A DNA stretch of 64,000 nucleotides from Siphonodentalium dalli (GCA_032622095.1 CP136063.1:30506987-30570986); one strand, 5' to 3'. Shown: positions 1-16,400, counted from the first letter of the stretch. Translations and numbers: made by a program. The notes: a model not told the origin generated them from the sequence alone.

Positions 1-225
1 ACGAGGGTTAATAAGAATTGGTTCCATGATGGTTAATTAAAATGTACCATCATTGAACATTAATTAAAATATGGCCCTGTGAGGGTCAATAAAAATGTGG
101 ACTATGGGTGTTAATTTAAATATGGTCTTATTAAGGTTAATTAAAATATGGTAACATGAGAGTTAATTAAAGTTAAAATATGGTCCCATTATGAGGGTTA
201 ATTAAAATTAAAATATGGTGTCATC
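1..225. repeat. ATTAA-rich minisatellite, copy A (cut by window start)
   Basis: Diverged direct repeats of about 25-30 bp resemble GAGGGTTAATTAAAATATGGT. The full tract is visible in copy B (6224-6557) and spans the arbitrary unit boundary, so it links adjacent tandem units. Confidence 0.75.
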
Positions 226-2791
226 AGTGTTGTTTAAACTACGGTCTCATTGGGGTTATAGTCAGAACACAACGAGTGTCTTAATCAAGAATCTTTTATC
301 GAGTGAGTTGAGGGTGGCACAAGGATATATTTCGCAAAGTGGTATGTGAATATACATTGTGACAGAATCACTGATGCTCACTCTGAAATAGAAATGAGTA
401 AGATGTACGAAAATACCCATGTACCTTTCTAATCATATGGTAAGAGACACATGATTATTAGTGATTTAGTTGTTGTATTAAGGGCCATGGCAATAATATA
501 AAACAATTTATGGACCCAGTCATTCAATATTCATTTAGAACCACATCTCAAACAATCTTTTTAAGTATTGACGCATATACTGAGTGACTAAAATGAAGGA
601 GTGCAAGTTTCCCCTGCCTTACCCACATGACCTACATCAAAATATGCAATTCTGGTCATTAATTACTAACAATGGTATCTATTTTGGTCAATTGTGGCCA
701 AATTTATTTCATTATGAGATATAATAAATAAAATCCAAACCGGGGTTTGGACAGGGGGCGGGGGTAGTAACAAATTTGCAGGAAGGTATGCCAGGGTGGG
801 TGGGTATTCCGATGGCCAAAAATATTTTTTTTACACCCTCATCAGCCCTCATGCAATTTTTTTACTAAAGACATTTTGTGCACTTATATGACATTTTTAA
901 CAGTTTAAAACATATTATAAGAATTTATAACTGCAAAAAACCATATTTATGAAACTGGGACCTCATATGGGCCTTAGGAGAGATGACATTAAGCTATATG
1001 GCATGTTGCATATGGGGCGATGGGGTGAACAAATTCCTTCCCGACACCCTTGGAAAGAAGCTTCGGGAACTTAATTCAATAAGATAAGTTCACTTTATTA
1101 AATATGGTTCTGTAATTTCCAGTGATTATAGCACAATTAGATGTGAAAATATTTATACAGGTTTATTCGGGCTACAACTATAATCAATAACTGTTTAATT
1201 TGAACTAATATCGAGAATTAACGTTAAATTTCATGCAAAACAACTTTTCATGTCAGTTTATATTATCTATATTATAATAAAACTAAATTTTCTTTGTTTG
1301 TTAGTCTGACCTGGGGAGTAGATGGGCCGTGTTGACCTCAGATGTCTTAAAATGGCAATAATAATTAGTTCAACTAATCATTAATGATATACCCAAAATG
1401 GTTGGAATCTGGTCTTGGAAAATTGATTAACAGGGGTAAATTGACACAAGGAGTGTCATGGTATAGGTGCTGTTGACATCAGACGACTCAAAGGGGCACT
1501 AATAAATAATTTGGACTAATCTTTTATGATATACTGGTATGTTACAGATATACACATATATCATATATATTTCAATTAAGTGCGATCCAACTATACCGGT
1601 AAGTGAAGTCTTCAATTCATGCAGTTGCTCAATATTGAAATATTTTTTTCAACATTTTAGAACCAAAAATATCTTGATGTATCGATACTGTTAAAATTAT
1701 CTATTTGTGTTATCCCTTAATATAGGGCTTTAAAATTGACATTTCCAGTGAAATCAACAGTAACTATTGCCATTCGGTAGTTGGATGCAAAAAGCAATAT
1801 CACTTTCTAATGCTCAATATGCAGAAATAATTTTTTAGCTTAGAATTACAATATTGCAACTTCAAATGTTGTCCCAACTAGCATTACAGTTTTAACATTC
1901 GTTCAACATTGCAACATTGTGCCAACGTCAGGCCTATGTTGACTTGCCAACATTGGTCCAACGCTGTACGCTTCAATTGCTGAAGCCATTCTCACTATAC
2001 CACAGATGATGCATGTGAATTGAAATACCCTCAATTTGAGTCTGACTTTATACACAAATAATTCCGTCTCAAATTGTTTTTGCATTGAGTTTGCAATTCT
2101 AAACATTGGCGTTAAATCTTGATAATGGATTTATCACATGCATTAATTAACTTGATTAAGTTACACAATGTTCACTTTATTAAATATGGTTCTGTAATTT
2201 CCACTGATTATAAGCACATTTAGATATGGAAATGACTTCACAGGTTTATTCAGGGTATAATTATAATCAATAATGTTGTACCCCTTCCCAAAAGATGGCG
2301 GGGGGGGGGGGGGTATACTGGAAAATTTGTACCGGGAAATTTTACCCAGGAAATATTAATAGATAGGCTACATTGACCTCATATTATATACCCAAAATGG
2401 TTGGAATCGGGTCTTGGAAAACAGATTAACAGGGGTAAATTGATGCGATGAGTGTCATGATATACATGTAGGTGCCGTTGACCTCAGATGAATTAAAGGA
2501 GCACTAATAAACAATTTTAATTAAATAATTAATCATATACCCAAAATCAATTTGGACCCTGGTAATGAGTTGCATTAATAACGTTATCATTATCTCTTGA
2601 TATTATTAATTCAACTTAAATAGTTATTCTTCAATCTATTTGCAAATTTAGAAACATAATTAAGCGATGCTTCAACTATAAAAAAGTATGTGTATTAACA
2701 TTTGTCCTCAACACGGTTGAGTCAGCGTTAATTTCCATTTGTCCTGAATACTGTTGAGTCAGCGTTGATTTGTTGAAGTTTGTCTTGCCTT

Positions 2792-3105
2792 TGTTGGCTG
2801 AACGTTGTTTGCTAACGTTCGCCCAAATGTTAGCTTGCCTGATGGTTGGCATTGATACGTTGGGCCAACGTTGGCCCAATGTTGGCTTGCCAACGGTTGG
2901 CTAAGCGTTGGCTTGCCAACGTTGGGCCAACGTTGGTTTGCCAACGGTTGGCTAAGTGTTGGCTTGCCAACGTTGGGCCAACGTTGGATTAACGTTGGCT
3001 TGCCAACGGTTGGCTAAGCGTTGGCTTGCCAACGTTGGGCCAACGTTGGTTTAACGTTGGCTTGCCAACGGTTGGCATTGATACGTTGGGCCAACGTTGG
3101 CTTAT
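2792..3105. repeat. CCAACGTTGG minisatellite, copy A
   Basis: Interleaved short repeats built on GTTGGCTTGCCAACGTTGG. The core CCAACGTTGG is its own reverse complement and TTGGCTTGCCAA is nearly so, so the tract can fold in many registers. It lies about 640 bp upstream of the zinc-finger start codon. A few related motifs also occur near 1865-1960. Confidence 0.9.
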
Positions 3106-3636
3106 TATATTGTATTGACCACAAACCCAATTTTACAAACATCCTGTCTGTAGTTGGTGAAATTTCCGTCAGTTGAACGACAAATATTCTGTATTAGCCC
3201 TTTTGGGGAGAGAAATGTTGTGACTCTTAACTGCCCGGTAGCATACTTACTCAAATGTAGGCTGTATATTCATCTATCGTTTCGTGAATGGTGCGTCTAG
3301 TCACAACCACATATTTAGACGCACATTTATTGCACACAAAACGATATTTCCTTTGTTCCATTGATACGAGATCCTTCGTTATCTTCTTCTTGTTAACTAT
3401 CCATCCATTTAGGGTAAAGCATTCTGGTATGTACATATGTACAGTATCTAGATTGATAAAACAACAATTGGATACATGTCACGGAGACGTGCAGGTCTGA
3501 CTGAGTTCGCAAAATTTCAAGTGTGAACAGGTGAATATCTTTAATAGCCAAGAGACAGAGATCGGTATCTTGAACGGTGTTGTTGAGACGGACGAGGGAC
3601 ATCGGTCAACATCGATGGACGAAGAATGAACTTATC

Positions 3637-3644
3637 TATAAATA
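3637..3644 (+). promoter_or_regulatory. TATA box of zinc-finger gene A
   Basis: TATAAATA lies 101 bp upstream of the start codon. The same box at the same place occurs before the gene at 26870, and a related TATATATA precedes the gene at 18686. Between box and start codon are two direct repeats of ACGAGATAAACA-CGGATATA. Confidence 0.55.
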
Positions 3645-3744
3645 TTGCCCCTCCACGAGATAAACATCGGATATACCGGTATATGACTATCTGACGCCAC
3701 GAGATAAACAGCGGATATATAGCACTGTCTGACTATTCCACACA

Positions 3745-4635
3745 ATGGGAGATGCTTACATGAATAATCATGAGACCGCCATCACAGGGAATAAACGACA
3801 TGACTGTGACGTATGTGGGAAACTGTTCGCCATTTCAAGCAGCTTGGTGAGACATAAGAGAATCCATACCGGAGATAACCCTTACTGCTGTGATATATGC
3901 GGGAAATCATTTAATCAATCGGGCAGCTTGGTGAAACATAAGAGAATCCACACTGGAGATAAGCTTTACCATTGTGATATATGTGGGAAATCATTTAATG
4001 AATCTGGCAGCTTGGTGAAACATAAGAGAATCCACACAGGAGATAAGCCTTACCGTTGTGATTTATGCGGGAAATCATTTAATACTTCGAGCCACTTGGT
4101 GACACATAAGAGAATACACACCGGGGATAAACCTTACCATTGTGATATATGTGGGAAATCTTTTAATGCATCGAGCCACTTGGTGACACATAAGAGAATC
4201 CACACCGGAGATAAGCCTTACCATTGTGATATATGTGGTAAATCGTTTAATCAATCGACTAACTTTGTAAATCATAAGATAATCCACACCGGGGATAAGC
4301 CTTACCGTTGTGATATATGCGGTAAATCATTTAATCGATCGAGCACCTTCGTAAGACATAAGAGAATCCACACCGGAGATAAGCCTTGCCGTTGTGATAT
4401 ATGCGGGAAATCATTTAATCATTCGGGCAACTTGGCGACGCATAAGATAATCCACACCGGAGATAAGCCTTACCGTTGTGATATATGCGGGAAATCATTT
4501 AATCGATCGAGCACCTTGGTGACACATAACAGAATCCACACAGGAGATCAGCCTTACTGTTGTGATATATGTAGGGAATCATTTAATCGATCGAGCCTCT
4601 TGACGAGACATATGAGAATCCACACCAGAGATTAA
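3745..4635 (+). CDS. C2H2 zinc-finger protein, 10 fingers (array copy A)
   Basis: A single-exon frame of 296 residues. After a short leader beginning MGDAY it has ten C2H2 fingers of 28 residues, pattern C-x2-C-x12-H-x3-H, separated by the linker HTGDKPY where most animals use HTGEKPY. Residues before each helix vary little (QSGSL, TSSHL, RSSTL, HSGNL), so sequence recognition may be repetitive. Such proteins bind DNA in the nucleus and usually regulate transcription; the target is unknown. The start is chosen because MGDA recurs in all four family members. Two TAA codons in the next linker end the frame, yet fingers continue downstream, so the protein may once have been longer. No KRAB, BTB or other effector domain is seen. 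Confidence 0.85.
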   Translation: MGDAYMNNHETAITGNKRHDCDVCGKLFAISSSLVRHKRIHTGDNPYCCDICGKSFNQSGSLVKHKRIHTGDKLYHCDICGKSFNESGSLVKHKRIHTGDKPYRCDLCGKSFNTSSHLVTHKRIHTGDKPYHCDICGKSFNASSHLVTHKRIHTGDKPYHCDICGKSFNQSTNFVNHKIIHTGDKPYRCDICGKSFNRSSTFVRHKRIHTGDKPCRCDICGKSFNHSGNLATHKIIHTGDKPYRCDICGKSFNRSSTLVTHNRIHTGDQPYCCDICRESFNRSSLLTRHMRIHTRD

Positions 4636-6143
<1,508 letters not shown>

Positions 6144-6223
6144 CAAATCAAAATAAAAGAAATCTTAAAAAAGATGCAAAAAAAGCTACATTTACATCGT
6201 TGGCTGAGATTCTTCATGACCGT

Positions 6224-6557
6224 ATATGAGGGTTAATTAAAATATGGTCACATCCAGAGAGGGTTAATTAAAGTATGGTCCAAAAGGGTAAATAAAAATA
6301 TGGTTACATGAGTGCTAAATGAAATATGGCTCACGAGGGTTAATAAGAATTGGTTCCATGATGGTTAATTAAAATGTACCATCATTGAACATTAATTAAA
6401 ATATGGCCCTGTGAGGGTCAATAAAAATGTGGACTATGGGTGTTAATTTAAATATGGTCTTATTAAGGTTAATTAAAATATGGTAACATGAGAGTTAATT
6501 AAAGTTAAAATATGGTCCCATTATGAGGGTTAATTAAAATTAAAATATGGTGTCATC
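6224..6557. repeat. ATTAA-rich minisatellite joining copies A and B
   Basis: About a dozen diverged repeats of roughly 25-30 bp with the core GGTTAATTAAAATATGG run without a break from the end of copy A into copy B. Repetition here could have helped the unequal exchange that made the array; that is inference. Confidence 0.8.
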
Positions 6558-9125
6558 AGTGTTGTTTAAACTACGGTCTCATTGGGGTTATAGTCAGAAC
6601 ACAACGAGTGTCTTAATCAAGAATCTTTTATCGAGTGAGTTGAGGGTGGCACAAGGATATATTTCGCAAAGTGGTATGTGAATATACATTGTGACAGAAT
6701 CACTGATGCTCACTCTGAAATAGAAATGAGTAAGATGTACGAAAATACCCATGTACCTTTCTAATCATATGGTAAGAGACACATGATTATTAGTGATTTA
6801 GTTGTTGTATTAAGGGCCATGGCAATAATATAAAACAATTTATGGACCCAGTCATTCAATATTCATTTAGAACCACATCTCAAACAATCTTTTTAAGTAT
6901 TGACGCATATACTGAGTGACTAAAATGAAGGAGTGCAAGTTTCCCCTGCCTTACCCACATGACCTACATCAAAATATGCAATTCTGGTCATTAATTACTA
7001 ACAATGGTATCTATTTTGGTCAATTGTGGCCAAATTTATTTCATTATGAGATATAATAAATAAAATCCAAACCGGGGTTTGGACAGGGGGCGGGGGTAGT
7101 AACAAATTTGCAGGAAGGTATGCCAGGGTGGGTGGGTATTCCGATGGCCAAAAATATTTTTTTTACACCCTCATCAGCCCTCATGCAATTTTTTTACTAA
7201 AGACATTTTGTGCACTTATATGACATTTTTAACAGTTTAAAACATATTATAAGAATTTATAACTGCAAAAAACCATATTTATGAAACTGGGACCTCATAT
7301 GGGCCTTAGGAGAGATGACATTAAGCTATATGGCATGTTGCATATGGGGCGATGGGGTGAACAAATTCCTTCCCGACACCCTTGGAAAGAAGCTTCGGGA
7401 ACTTAATTCAATAAGATAAGTTCACTTTATTAAATATGGTTCTGTAATTTCCAGTGATTATAGCACAATTAGATGTGAAAATATTTATACAGGTTTATTC
7501 GGGCTACAACTATAATCAATAACTGTTTAATTTGAACTAATATCGAGAATTAACGTTAAATTTCATGCAAAACAACTTTTCATGTCAGTTTATATTATCT
7601 ATATTATAATAAAACTAAATTTTCTTTGTTTGTTAGTCTGACCTGGGGAGTAGATGGGCCGTGTTGACCTCAGATGTCTTAAAATGGCAATAATAATTAG
7701 TTCAACTAATCATTAATGATATTCCCAAAATGGTTGGAATCTGGTCTTGGAAAATTGATTAACAGGGGTAAATTGACACAAGGAGTGTCATGGTATAGGT
7801 GCTGTTGACATCAGACGACTCAAAGGGGCACTAATAAATAATTTGGACTAATCTTTTATGATATACTGGTATGTTACAGATATACACATATATCATATAT
7901 ATTTCAACTAAGTGCGATCCAACTATACCGGTAAGTGAAGTCTTCAATTCATGCAGTTGCTCAATATTGAAATATTTTTTTCAACATTTTAGAACCAAAA
8001 ATATCTTGATGTATCGATACTGTTAAAATTATCTATTTGTGTTATCCCTTAATATAGGGCTTTAAAATTGACATTTCCAGTGAAATCAACAGTAACTATT
8101 GCCATTCGGTAGTTGGATGCAAAAAGCAATATCACTTTCTAATGCTCAATATGCAGAAATAATTTTTTAGCTTAGAATTACAATATTGCAACTTCAAATG
8201 TTGTCCCAACTAGCATTACAGTTTTAACATTCGTTCAACATTGCAACATTGTGCCAACGTCAGGCCTATGTTGACTTGCCAACATTGGTCCAACGCTGTA
8301 CGCTTCAATTGCTGAAGCCATTCTCACTATACCACAGATGATGCATGTGAATTGAAATACCCTCAATTTGAGTCTGACTTTATACACAAATAATTCCGTC
8401 TCAAATTGTTTTTGCATTGAGTTTGCAATTCTAAACATTGGCGTTAAATCTTGATAATGGATTTATCACATGCATTAATTAACTTGATTAAGTTACACAA
8501 TGTTCACTTTATTAAATATGGTTCTGTAATTTCCACTGATTATAAGCACATTTAGATATGGAAATGACTTCACAGGTTTATTCAGGGTATAATTATAATC
8601 AATAATGTTGTACCCCTTCCCAAAAGATGGCGGGGGGGGGGGGGGGGTATACTGGAAAATTTGTACCGGGAAATTTTACCCAGGAAATATTAATAGATAG
8701 GCTACATTGACCTCATATTATATACCCAAAATGGTTGGAATCGGGTCTTGGAAAACAGATTAACAGGGGTAAATTGATGCGATGAGTGTCATGATATACA
8801 TGTAGGTGCCGTTGACCTCAGATGAATTAAAGGAGCACTAATAAACAATTTTAATTAAATAATTAATCATATACCCAAAATCAATTTGGACCCTGGTAAT
8901 GAGTTGCATTAATAACGTTATCATTATCTCTTGATATTATTAATTCAACTTAAATAGTTATTCTTCAATCTATTTGCAAATTTAGAAACATAATTAAGCG
9001 ATGCTTCAACTATAAAAAAGTATGTGTATTAACATTTGTCCTCAACACGGTTGAGTCAGCGTTAATTTCCATTTGTCCTGAATACTGTTGAGTCAGCGTT
9101 GATTTGTTGAAGTTTGTCTTGCCTT

Positions 9126-9439
9126 TGTTGGCTGAACGTTGTTTGCTAACGTTCGCCCAAATGTTAGCTTGCCTGATGGTTGGCATTGATACGTTGGGCC
9201 AACGTTGGCCCAATGTTGGCTTGCCAACGGTTGGCTAAGCGTTGGCTTGCCAACGTTGGGCCAACGTTGGTTTGCCAACGGTTGGCTAAGTGTTGGCTTG
9301 CCAACGTTGGGCCAACGTTGGATTAACGTTGGCTTGCCAACGGTTGGCTAAGCGTTGGCTTGCCAACGTTGGGCCAACGTTGGTTTAACGTTGGCTTGCC
9401 AACGGTTGGCATTGATACGTTGGGCCAACGTTGGCTTAT
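9126..9439. repeat. CCAACGTTGG minisatellite, copy B
   Basis: Identical in layout to 2792-3105, offset by 6334. The lack of length change between A and B in such an unstable sequence argues that the duplication is recent. Confidence 0.9.
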
Positions 9440-9970
9440 TATATTGTATTGACCACAAACCCAATTTTACAAACATCCTGTCTGTAGTTGGTGAAATTTC
9501 CGTCAGTTGAACGACAAATATTCTGTATTAGCCCTTTTGGGGAGAGAAATGTTGTGACTCTTAACTGCCCGGTAGCATACTTACTCAAATGTAGGCTGTA
9601 TATTCATCTATCGTTTCGTGAATGGTGCGTCTAGTCACAACCACATATTTAGACGCACATTTATTGCACACAAAACGATATTTCCTTTGTTCCATTGATA
9701 CGAGATCCTTCGTTATCTTCTTCTTGTTAACTATCCATCCATTTAGGGTAAAGCATTCTGGTATGTACATATGTACAGTATCTAGATTGATAAAACAACA
9801 ATTGGATACATGTCACGGAGACGTGCAGGTCTGACTGAGTTCGCAAAATTTCAAGTGTGAACAGGTGATTATCTTTAATAGCCAAGAGACAGAGATCGGT
9901 ATCTTGAACGGTGTTGTTGAGACGGACGAGGGACATCGGTCAACATCGATGGACGAAGAATGAACTTATC

Positions 9971-9978
9971 TATAAATA
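9971..9978 (+). promoter_or_regulatory. TATA box of zinc-finger gene B
   Basis: TATAAATA at the position equivalent to 3637-3644, 101 bp before the start codon at 10079. Confidence 0.55.
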
Positions 9979-10078
9979 TTGCCCCTCCACGAGATAAACA
10001 TCGGATATACCGGTATATGACTATCTGACGCCACGAGATAAACAGCGGATATATAGCACTATCTGACTATTCCACACA

Positions 10079-10969
10079 ATGGGAGATGCTTACATGAATA
10101 ATCATGAGACCGCCATCACAGGGAATAAACGACATGACTGTGACGTATGTGGGAAACTGTTCGCCATTTCAAGCAGCTTGGTGAGACATAAGAGAATCCA
10201 TACCGGAGATAACCCTTACTGCTGTGATATATGCGGGAAATCATTTAATCAATCGGGCAGCTTGGTGAAACATAAGAGAATCCACACTGGAGATAAGCTT
10301 TACCATTGTGATATATGTGGGAAATCATTTAATGAATCTGGCAGCTTGGTGAAACATAAGAGAATCCACACAGGAGATAAGCCTTACCGTTGTGATTTAT
10401 GCGGGAAATCATTTAATACTTCGAGCCACTTGGTGACACATAAGAGAATACACACCGGGGATAAACCTTACCATTGTGATATATGTGGGAAATCTTTTAA
10501 TGCATCGAGCCACTTGGTGACACATAAGAGAATCCACACCGGAGATAAGCCTTACCATTGTGATATATGTGGTAAATCGTTTAATCAATCGACTAACTTT
10601 GTAAATCATAAGATAATCCACACCGGGGATAAGCCTTACCGTTGTGATATATGCGGTAAATCATTTAATCGATCGAGCACCTTCGTAAGACATAAGAGAA
10701 TCCACACCGGAGATAAGCCTTGCCGTTGTGATATATGCGGGAAATCATTTAATCATTCGGGCAACTTGGCGACGCATAAGATAATCCACACCGGAGATAA
10801 GCCTTACCGTTGTGATATATGCGGGAAATCATTTAATCGATCGAGCACCTTGGTGACACATAACAGAATCCACACAGGAGATCAGCCTTACTGTTGTGAT
10901 ATATGTAGGGAATCATTTAATCGATCGAGCCTCTTGACGAGACATATGAGAATCCACACCAGAGATTAA
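10079..10969 (+). CDS. C2H2 zinc-finger protein, 10 fingers (array copy B)
   Basis: The encoded 296-residue protein is identical to that at 3745-4635: a leader MGDAYMNNHE, ten C2H2 fingers with HTGDKPY linkers, and an end at HTRD followed by two in-frame TAA codons in what was a linker. Complete protein identity with copy A suggests very recent duplication or gene conversion. The upstream promoter is also duplicated. Expected role is nuclear DNA binding. Confidence 0.85.
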   Translation: MGDAYMNNHETAITGNKRHDCDVCGKLFAISSSLVRHKRIHTGDNPYCCDICGKSFNQSGSLVKHKRIHTGDKLYHCDICGKSFNESGSLVKHKRIHTGDKPYRCDLCGKSFNTSSHLVTHKRIHTGDKPYHCDICGKSFNASSHLVTHKRIHTGDKPYHCDICGKSFNQSTNFVNHKIIHTGDKPYRCDICGKSFNRSSTFVRHKRIHTGDKPCRCDICGKSFNHSGNLATHKIIHTGDKPYRCDICGKSFNRSSTLVTHNRIHTGDQPYCCDICRESFNRSSLLTRHMRIHTRD

Positions 10970-12477
<1,508 letters not shown>

Positions 12478-12557
12478 CAAATCAAAATAAAAGAAATCTT
12501 AAAAAAGATGCAAAAAAAGCTACATTTACATCGTTGGCTGAGATTCTTCATGACCGT

Positions 12558-12892
12558 ATATGAGGGTTAATTAAAATATGGTCACATCCAGAGAGGGTTA
12601 ATTAAAGTATGGTCCAAAAGGGTAAATAAAAATATGGTTACATGAGTGCTAAATGAAATATGGCTCACGAGGGTTAATAAGAATTGGTTCCATGATGGTT
12701 AATTAAAATGTACCATCATTGAACATTAATTAAAATATGGCCCTGTGAGGGTCAATAAAAATGTGGACTATGGGTGTTAATTTAAATATGGTCTTATTAA
12801 GGTTAATTAAAATATGGTAACATGAGAGTTAATTAAAGTTAAAATATGGTCCCATTATGAGGGTTAATTAAAATTAAAATATGGTGTCATCA
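12558..12892. repeat. ATTAA-rich minisatellite joining copies B and C
   Basis: Same tract as at 6224-6557, at the junction of copies B and C, with the same unit order. Confidence 0.8.
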
Positions 12893-15882
12893 GTGTTGTT
12901 TAAACTACGGTCTCATTGGGGTTATAGTCAGAACACAACGAGTGTCTTAATCAAGAATCTTTTATCGAGTGAGTTGAGGGTGGCACAAGGATATATTTCG
13001 CAAAGTGGTATGTGAATATACATTGTGACAGAATCACTGATGCTCACTCTGAAATAGAAATGAGTAAGATGTACGAAAATACCCATGTACCTTTCTAATC
13101 ATATGGTAAGAGACACATGATTATTAGTGATTTAGTTGTTGTATTAAGGGCCATGGCAATAATATAAAACAATTTATGGACCCAGTCATTCAATATTCAT
13201 TTAGAACCACATCTCAAACAATCTTTTTAAGTATGGACGCATATACTGAGTGACTAAAATGAAGGAGTGCAAGTTTCCCCTGCCTTACCCACATGACCTA
13301 CATCAAAATATGCAATTCTGGTCATTAATTACTAACAATGGTATCTATTTTGGTCAATTGTGGCCAAATTTATTTCATTATGAGATATAATAAATAAAAT
13401 CCAAACCGGGGTTTGGACAGGGGGCGGGGGTAGTAACAAATTTGCAGGAAGGTATGCCAGGGTGGGTGGGTATTCCGATGGCCAAAAATATTTTTTTTAC
13501 ACCCTCATCAGCCCTCATGCAATTTTTTTACTAAAGACATTTTGTGCCATTATATGACATTTTTAACAGTTTAAAACATATTATAAGAATTTATAACTGC
13601 AAAAAACCATATTTATGAAACTGGGACCTCATATGGGCCTTAGGAGAGATGACATTAAGCTATATGGCATGTTGCATATGGGGCGATGGGGTGAACAAAT
13701 TCCTTCCCGACACCCTTGGAAAGAAGCTTCGGGAACTTAATTCAATAAGATAAGTTCACTTTATTAAATATGGTTCTGTAATTTCCAGTGATTATAGCAC
13801 AATTAGATGTGAAAATATTTATACAGGTTTATTCGGGCTACAACTATAATCAATAACTGTTTAATTTGAACTAATATCGAGAATTAACGTTAAATTTCAT
13901 GCAAAACAACTTTTCATGCCAGTTTATATTATCTATATTATAATAAAACTAAATTTTCTTTGTTTGTTAGTCTGACCTGGGGAGTTGATGGGCCGTGTTG
14001 ACCTCAGATGTCTTAAAATGGCAATAATAATTAGTTCAACTAATAATTAATGATATACCCAAAATGGTTGGAATCTGGTCTTGGAAAATTGATTAACAGG
14101 GGTAAATTGACACAAGGAGTGTCATGGTATATGTGCTGTTGACCTCAGACGACTCAAAGGGGCACTAATAAATAATTTGGACTAATCTTTTATGATATAC
14201 TGGTATGTTACAGATATACACATATATCATATATATTTCAATTAAGTGCGATCCAACTATACCGGTAAGTGAAGTCTTCAATTCATGCAGTTGCTCAATA
14301 TTGAAATATTTTTTTCAACATTTTAGAACCAAAAATATCTTGATGTATCGATACTGTTAAAATTATCTATTTGTGTTATCCCTTAATATAGGGCTTTAAA
14401 ATTGACATTTCCAGTGAAATCAACAGTAACTATTGCCATTCGGTAGTTGGGTGCAAAAAGCAATATCACTTTCTAATGCTCAATATGCAGAAATAATTTT
14501 TTAGCTTAGAATTACAATATTGCAAATTCAAATGTTGTCCCAACTAACATTACAGTTTTAACATTCGTTCAACATTGCAACATTGTGCCAACGTCAGGCC
14601 TATGTTGACTTGCCAACATTGGTCCAACGCTGTACGCTTCAATTGCTGAAGCCATTCTCACTATACCACAGATGATGCATGTGAATTGAAATACCCTCAA
14701 TTTGAGTCTGACTTCATACACAAATAATTCCGTCTCAAATTGTTTTTGCATTGAGTTTGCAATTCTAAACATTGGCGTTAAATCTTGATAATGGATTTAT
14801 CACATGCATTAATTAACTTGATTAAGTTACACAATGTTCACTTTATTAAATATGGTTCTGTAATTTCCACTGATTATAAGCACATTTAGATATGGAAATG
14901 ACTTCACAGGTTTATTCAGGGTATAATTATAATCAATAATGTTGTACCCCTTCCCAAACGATGGCGGGGGGGGGGGGGGTAATACTGGAAAATTTGTACC
15001 GGGAAATTTTACCCAGGAAATATTAATAGATAGGCTACATTGACCTCATATTATATACCCAAAATGGTTGGAATCGGGTCTTGGAAAACAGATTAACAGG
15101 GGTAAATTGATGCGATGAGTGTCATGATATACATGTAGGTGCCGTTGACCTCAGATGAATTAAAGGAGCACTAATAAACAATTTTAATTAAATAATTAAT
15201 CATATACCCAAAATCAATTTGGACCCTGGTAATGAGTTGCATTAATAACGTTATCATTATCTCTTGATATTATTAATCAACTTAAATAGTTATTCTTCAA
15301 TCTATTTGCAAATTTAGAAACACAATTAAGCGATGCTTCAACTATAAAAAAAAGTATGTGTATTAACATTTGTCCTCAACACGGTTGAGTCAGCGTTAAT
15401 TTCCATTTGTCCTGAATACTGTTGAGTCAGCGTTGATTTGTTGAAGTTTGTCTTGCCTTTGTTGGCTGAACGTTGTTTGCTAACGTTCGCCCAAATGTTA
15501 GCTTGCCTGATGGTTGGCATTGATACGTTGGGCCAACGTTGGCCCAATGTTGGCTAAGCGTTGGCTTGCCAACGTTGGTTTGCCAACGGTTGGCTAAGTG
15601 TTGGCTTGCCAACATTGGGCCAACGTTGGATTAACGTTGGCTTGCCAACGGTTGGCTAAGCGTTGGCTTGCCAACGTTGGGCCAACGTGGTTTAACGTTG
15701 GCTTGCCAACGGTTGGCATTGATACGTTGGTCCAACGTTGGGCCAACGTTGGCTTATTAGATTGTATTGACCACAAACCCAATTTTACAAACATCCTGTC
15801 TGTAGTTGGTGAAATTTCCGTCAGTTGAACGACAAATATTCTGTATTAGCCCTTTTGGGGAGAGAAATGTTGTGACTCTTAA
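12667..15882. repeat. Truncated third tandem unit (copy C)
   Basis: It matches the first ~3.2 kb of copies A and B but carries visibly more substitutions and small deletions, mostly in the CCAACGTTGG minisatellite. Homology ends at TGTGACTCTTAA, about 500 bp before where the zinc-finger start codon would be. The next base begins a TTAA-flanked MITE. No zinc-finger gene belongs to this copy, so it is the eroded right edge of the array. Confidence 0.93.
15461..15755. repeat. CCAACGTTGG minisatellite, copy C (shorter variant)
   Basis: Same tract as in A and B but with several repeats deleted, some substitutions (for example CCAACATTGG) and an added GTCCAACGTTGG near the right edge. It is the most diverged part of copy C. 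Confidence 0.88.
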
Positions 15883-16400
15883 AGGTGGATTATCTCTTTG
15901 TAAACGTGTATTATATAGTTACCGGGGTATAAAATATTAGATTTGAATCGAAGACTCCTGTCCGGAAATGCTTCTATCGATTAATGTTAATTTTATTTCG
16001 AATATTTTCTGGTCTAAAAAGGTGTGTTTGTTCAGCTAACGAACAATAGTGGTTACTGTTAACATAGACCAGTAATTATATTGTGCAATTTTGTCACAAA
16101 TAAACGTTAATTATACTCATTATCGCTTATATCTGTGGAACAAAACAATACAAACAACCAATCTGTGACATTTGACATTCGATGCGTAGCCGTAGGAACA
16201 GCCCAGTGCTCTATATCGCATTACGGTCTCATCCGAATGGTCGGTTCTAAAAATAGTAACATAAATGGGCCCGATTTAATATTCGAAATAAAATCAATAT
16301 TAATTGATAGAAGCTTTTCCGGACATAGGTCTTCAGTTCATATCTATTATTTTATACCCACGCAACTATTTAAAATTTGTTATTTAAAGAGATAATCCAT
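15883..16400. mobile_element. TTAA-flanked MITE, family T2, copy 1
   Basis: The left terminus AGGTGGATTATCTCTTT follows TTAA at 15879-15882. The right end is an inverted copy over more than 100 bp, with matching internal blocks (TCCGGAAATGCTTCTATCGATTAAT and its inverse), so the whole element folds back. Other copies are at 30324-30841 and 45054-45582, and a right half is at 22377-22492. The right TTAA is absent here; the sequence switches to unrelated DNA after ATAATCCAT, suggesting loss of the right flank when copy C was truncated. There is no transposase. The open frame at 16135-16395 is just element sequence. Confidence 0.8.

Noticed and set aside
4075-4287. Antisense ORFs within the zinc-finger arrays (also at 10409 and 19268)
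   Set aside because: Shadows of the 84 bp finger repeat on the other strand.
16135-16395. 86-residue ORF in the T2 MITE
   Set aside because: Lies within the fold-back arms of a MITE and is not kept open in the other copies.
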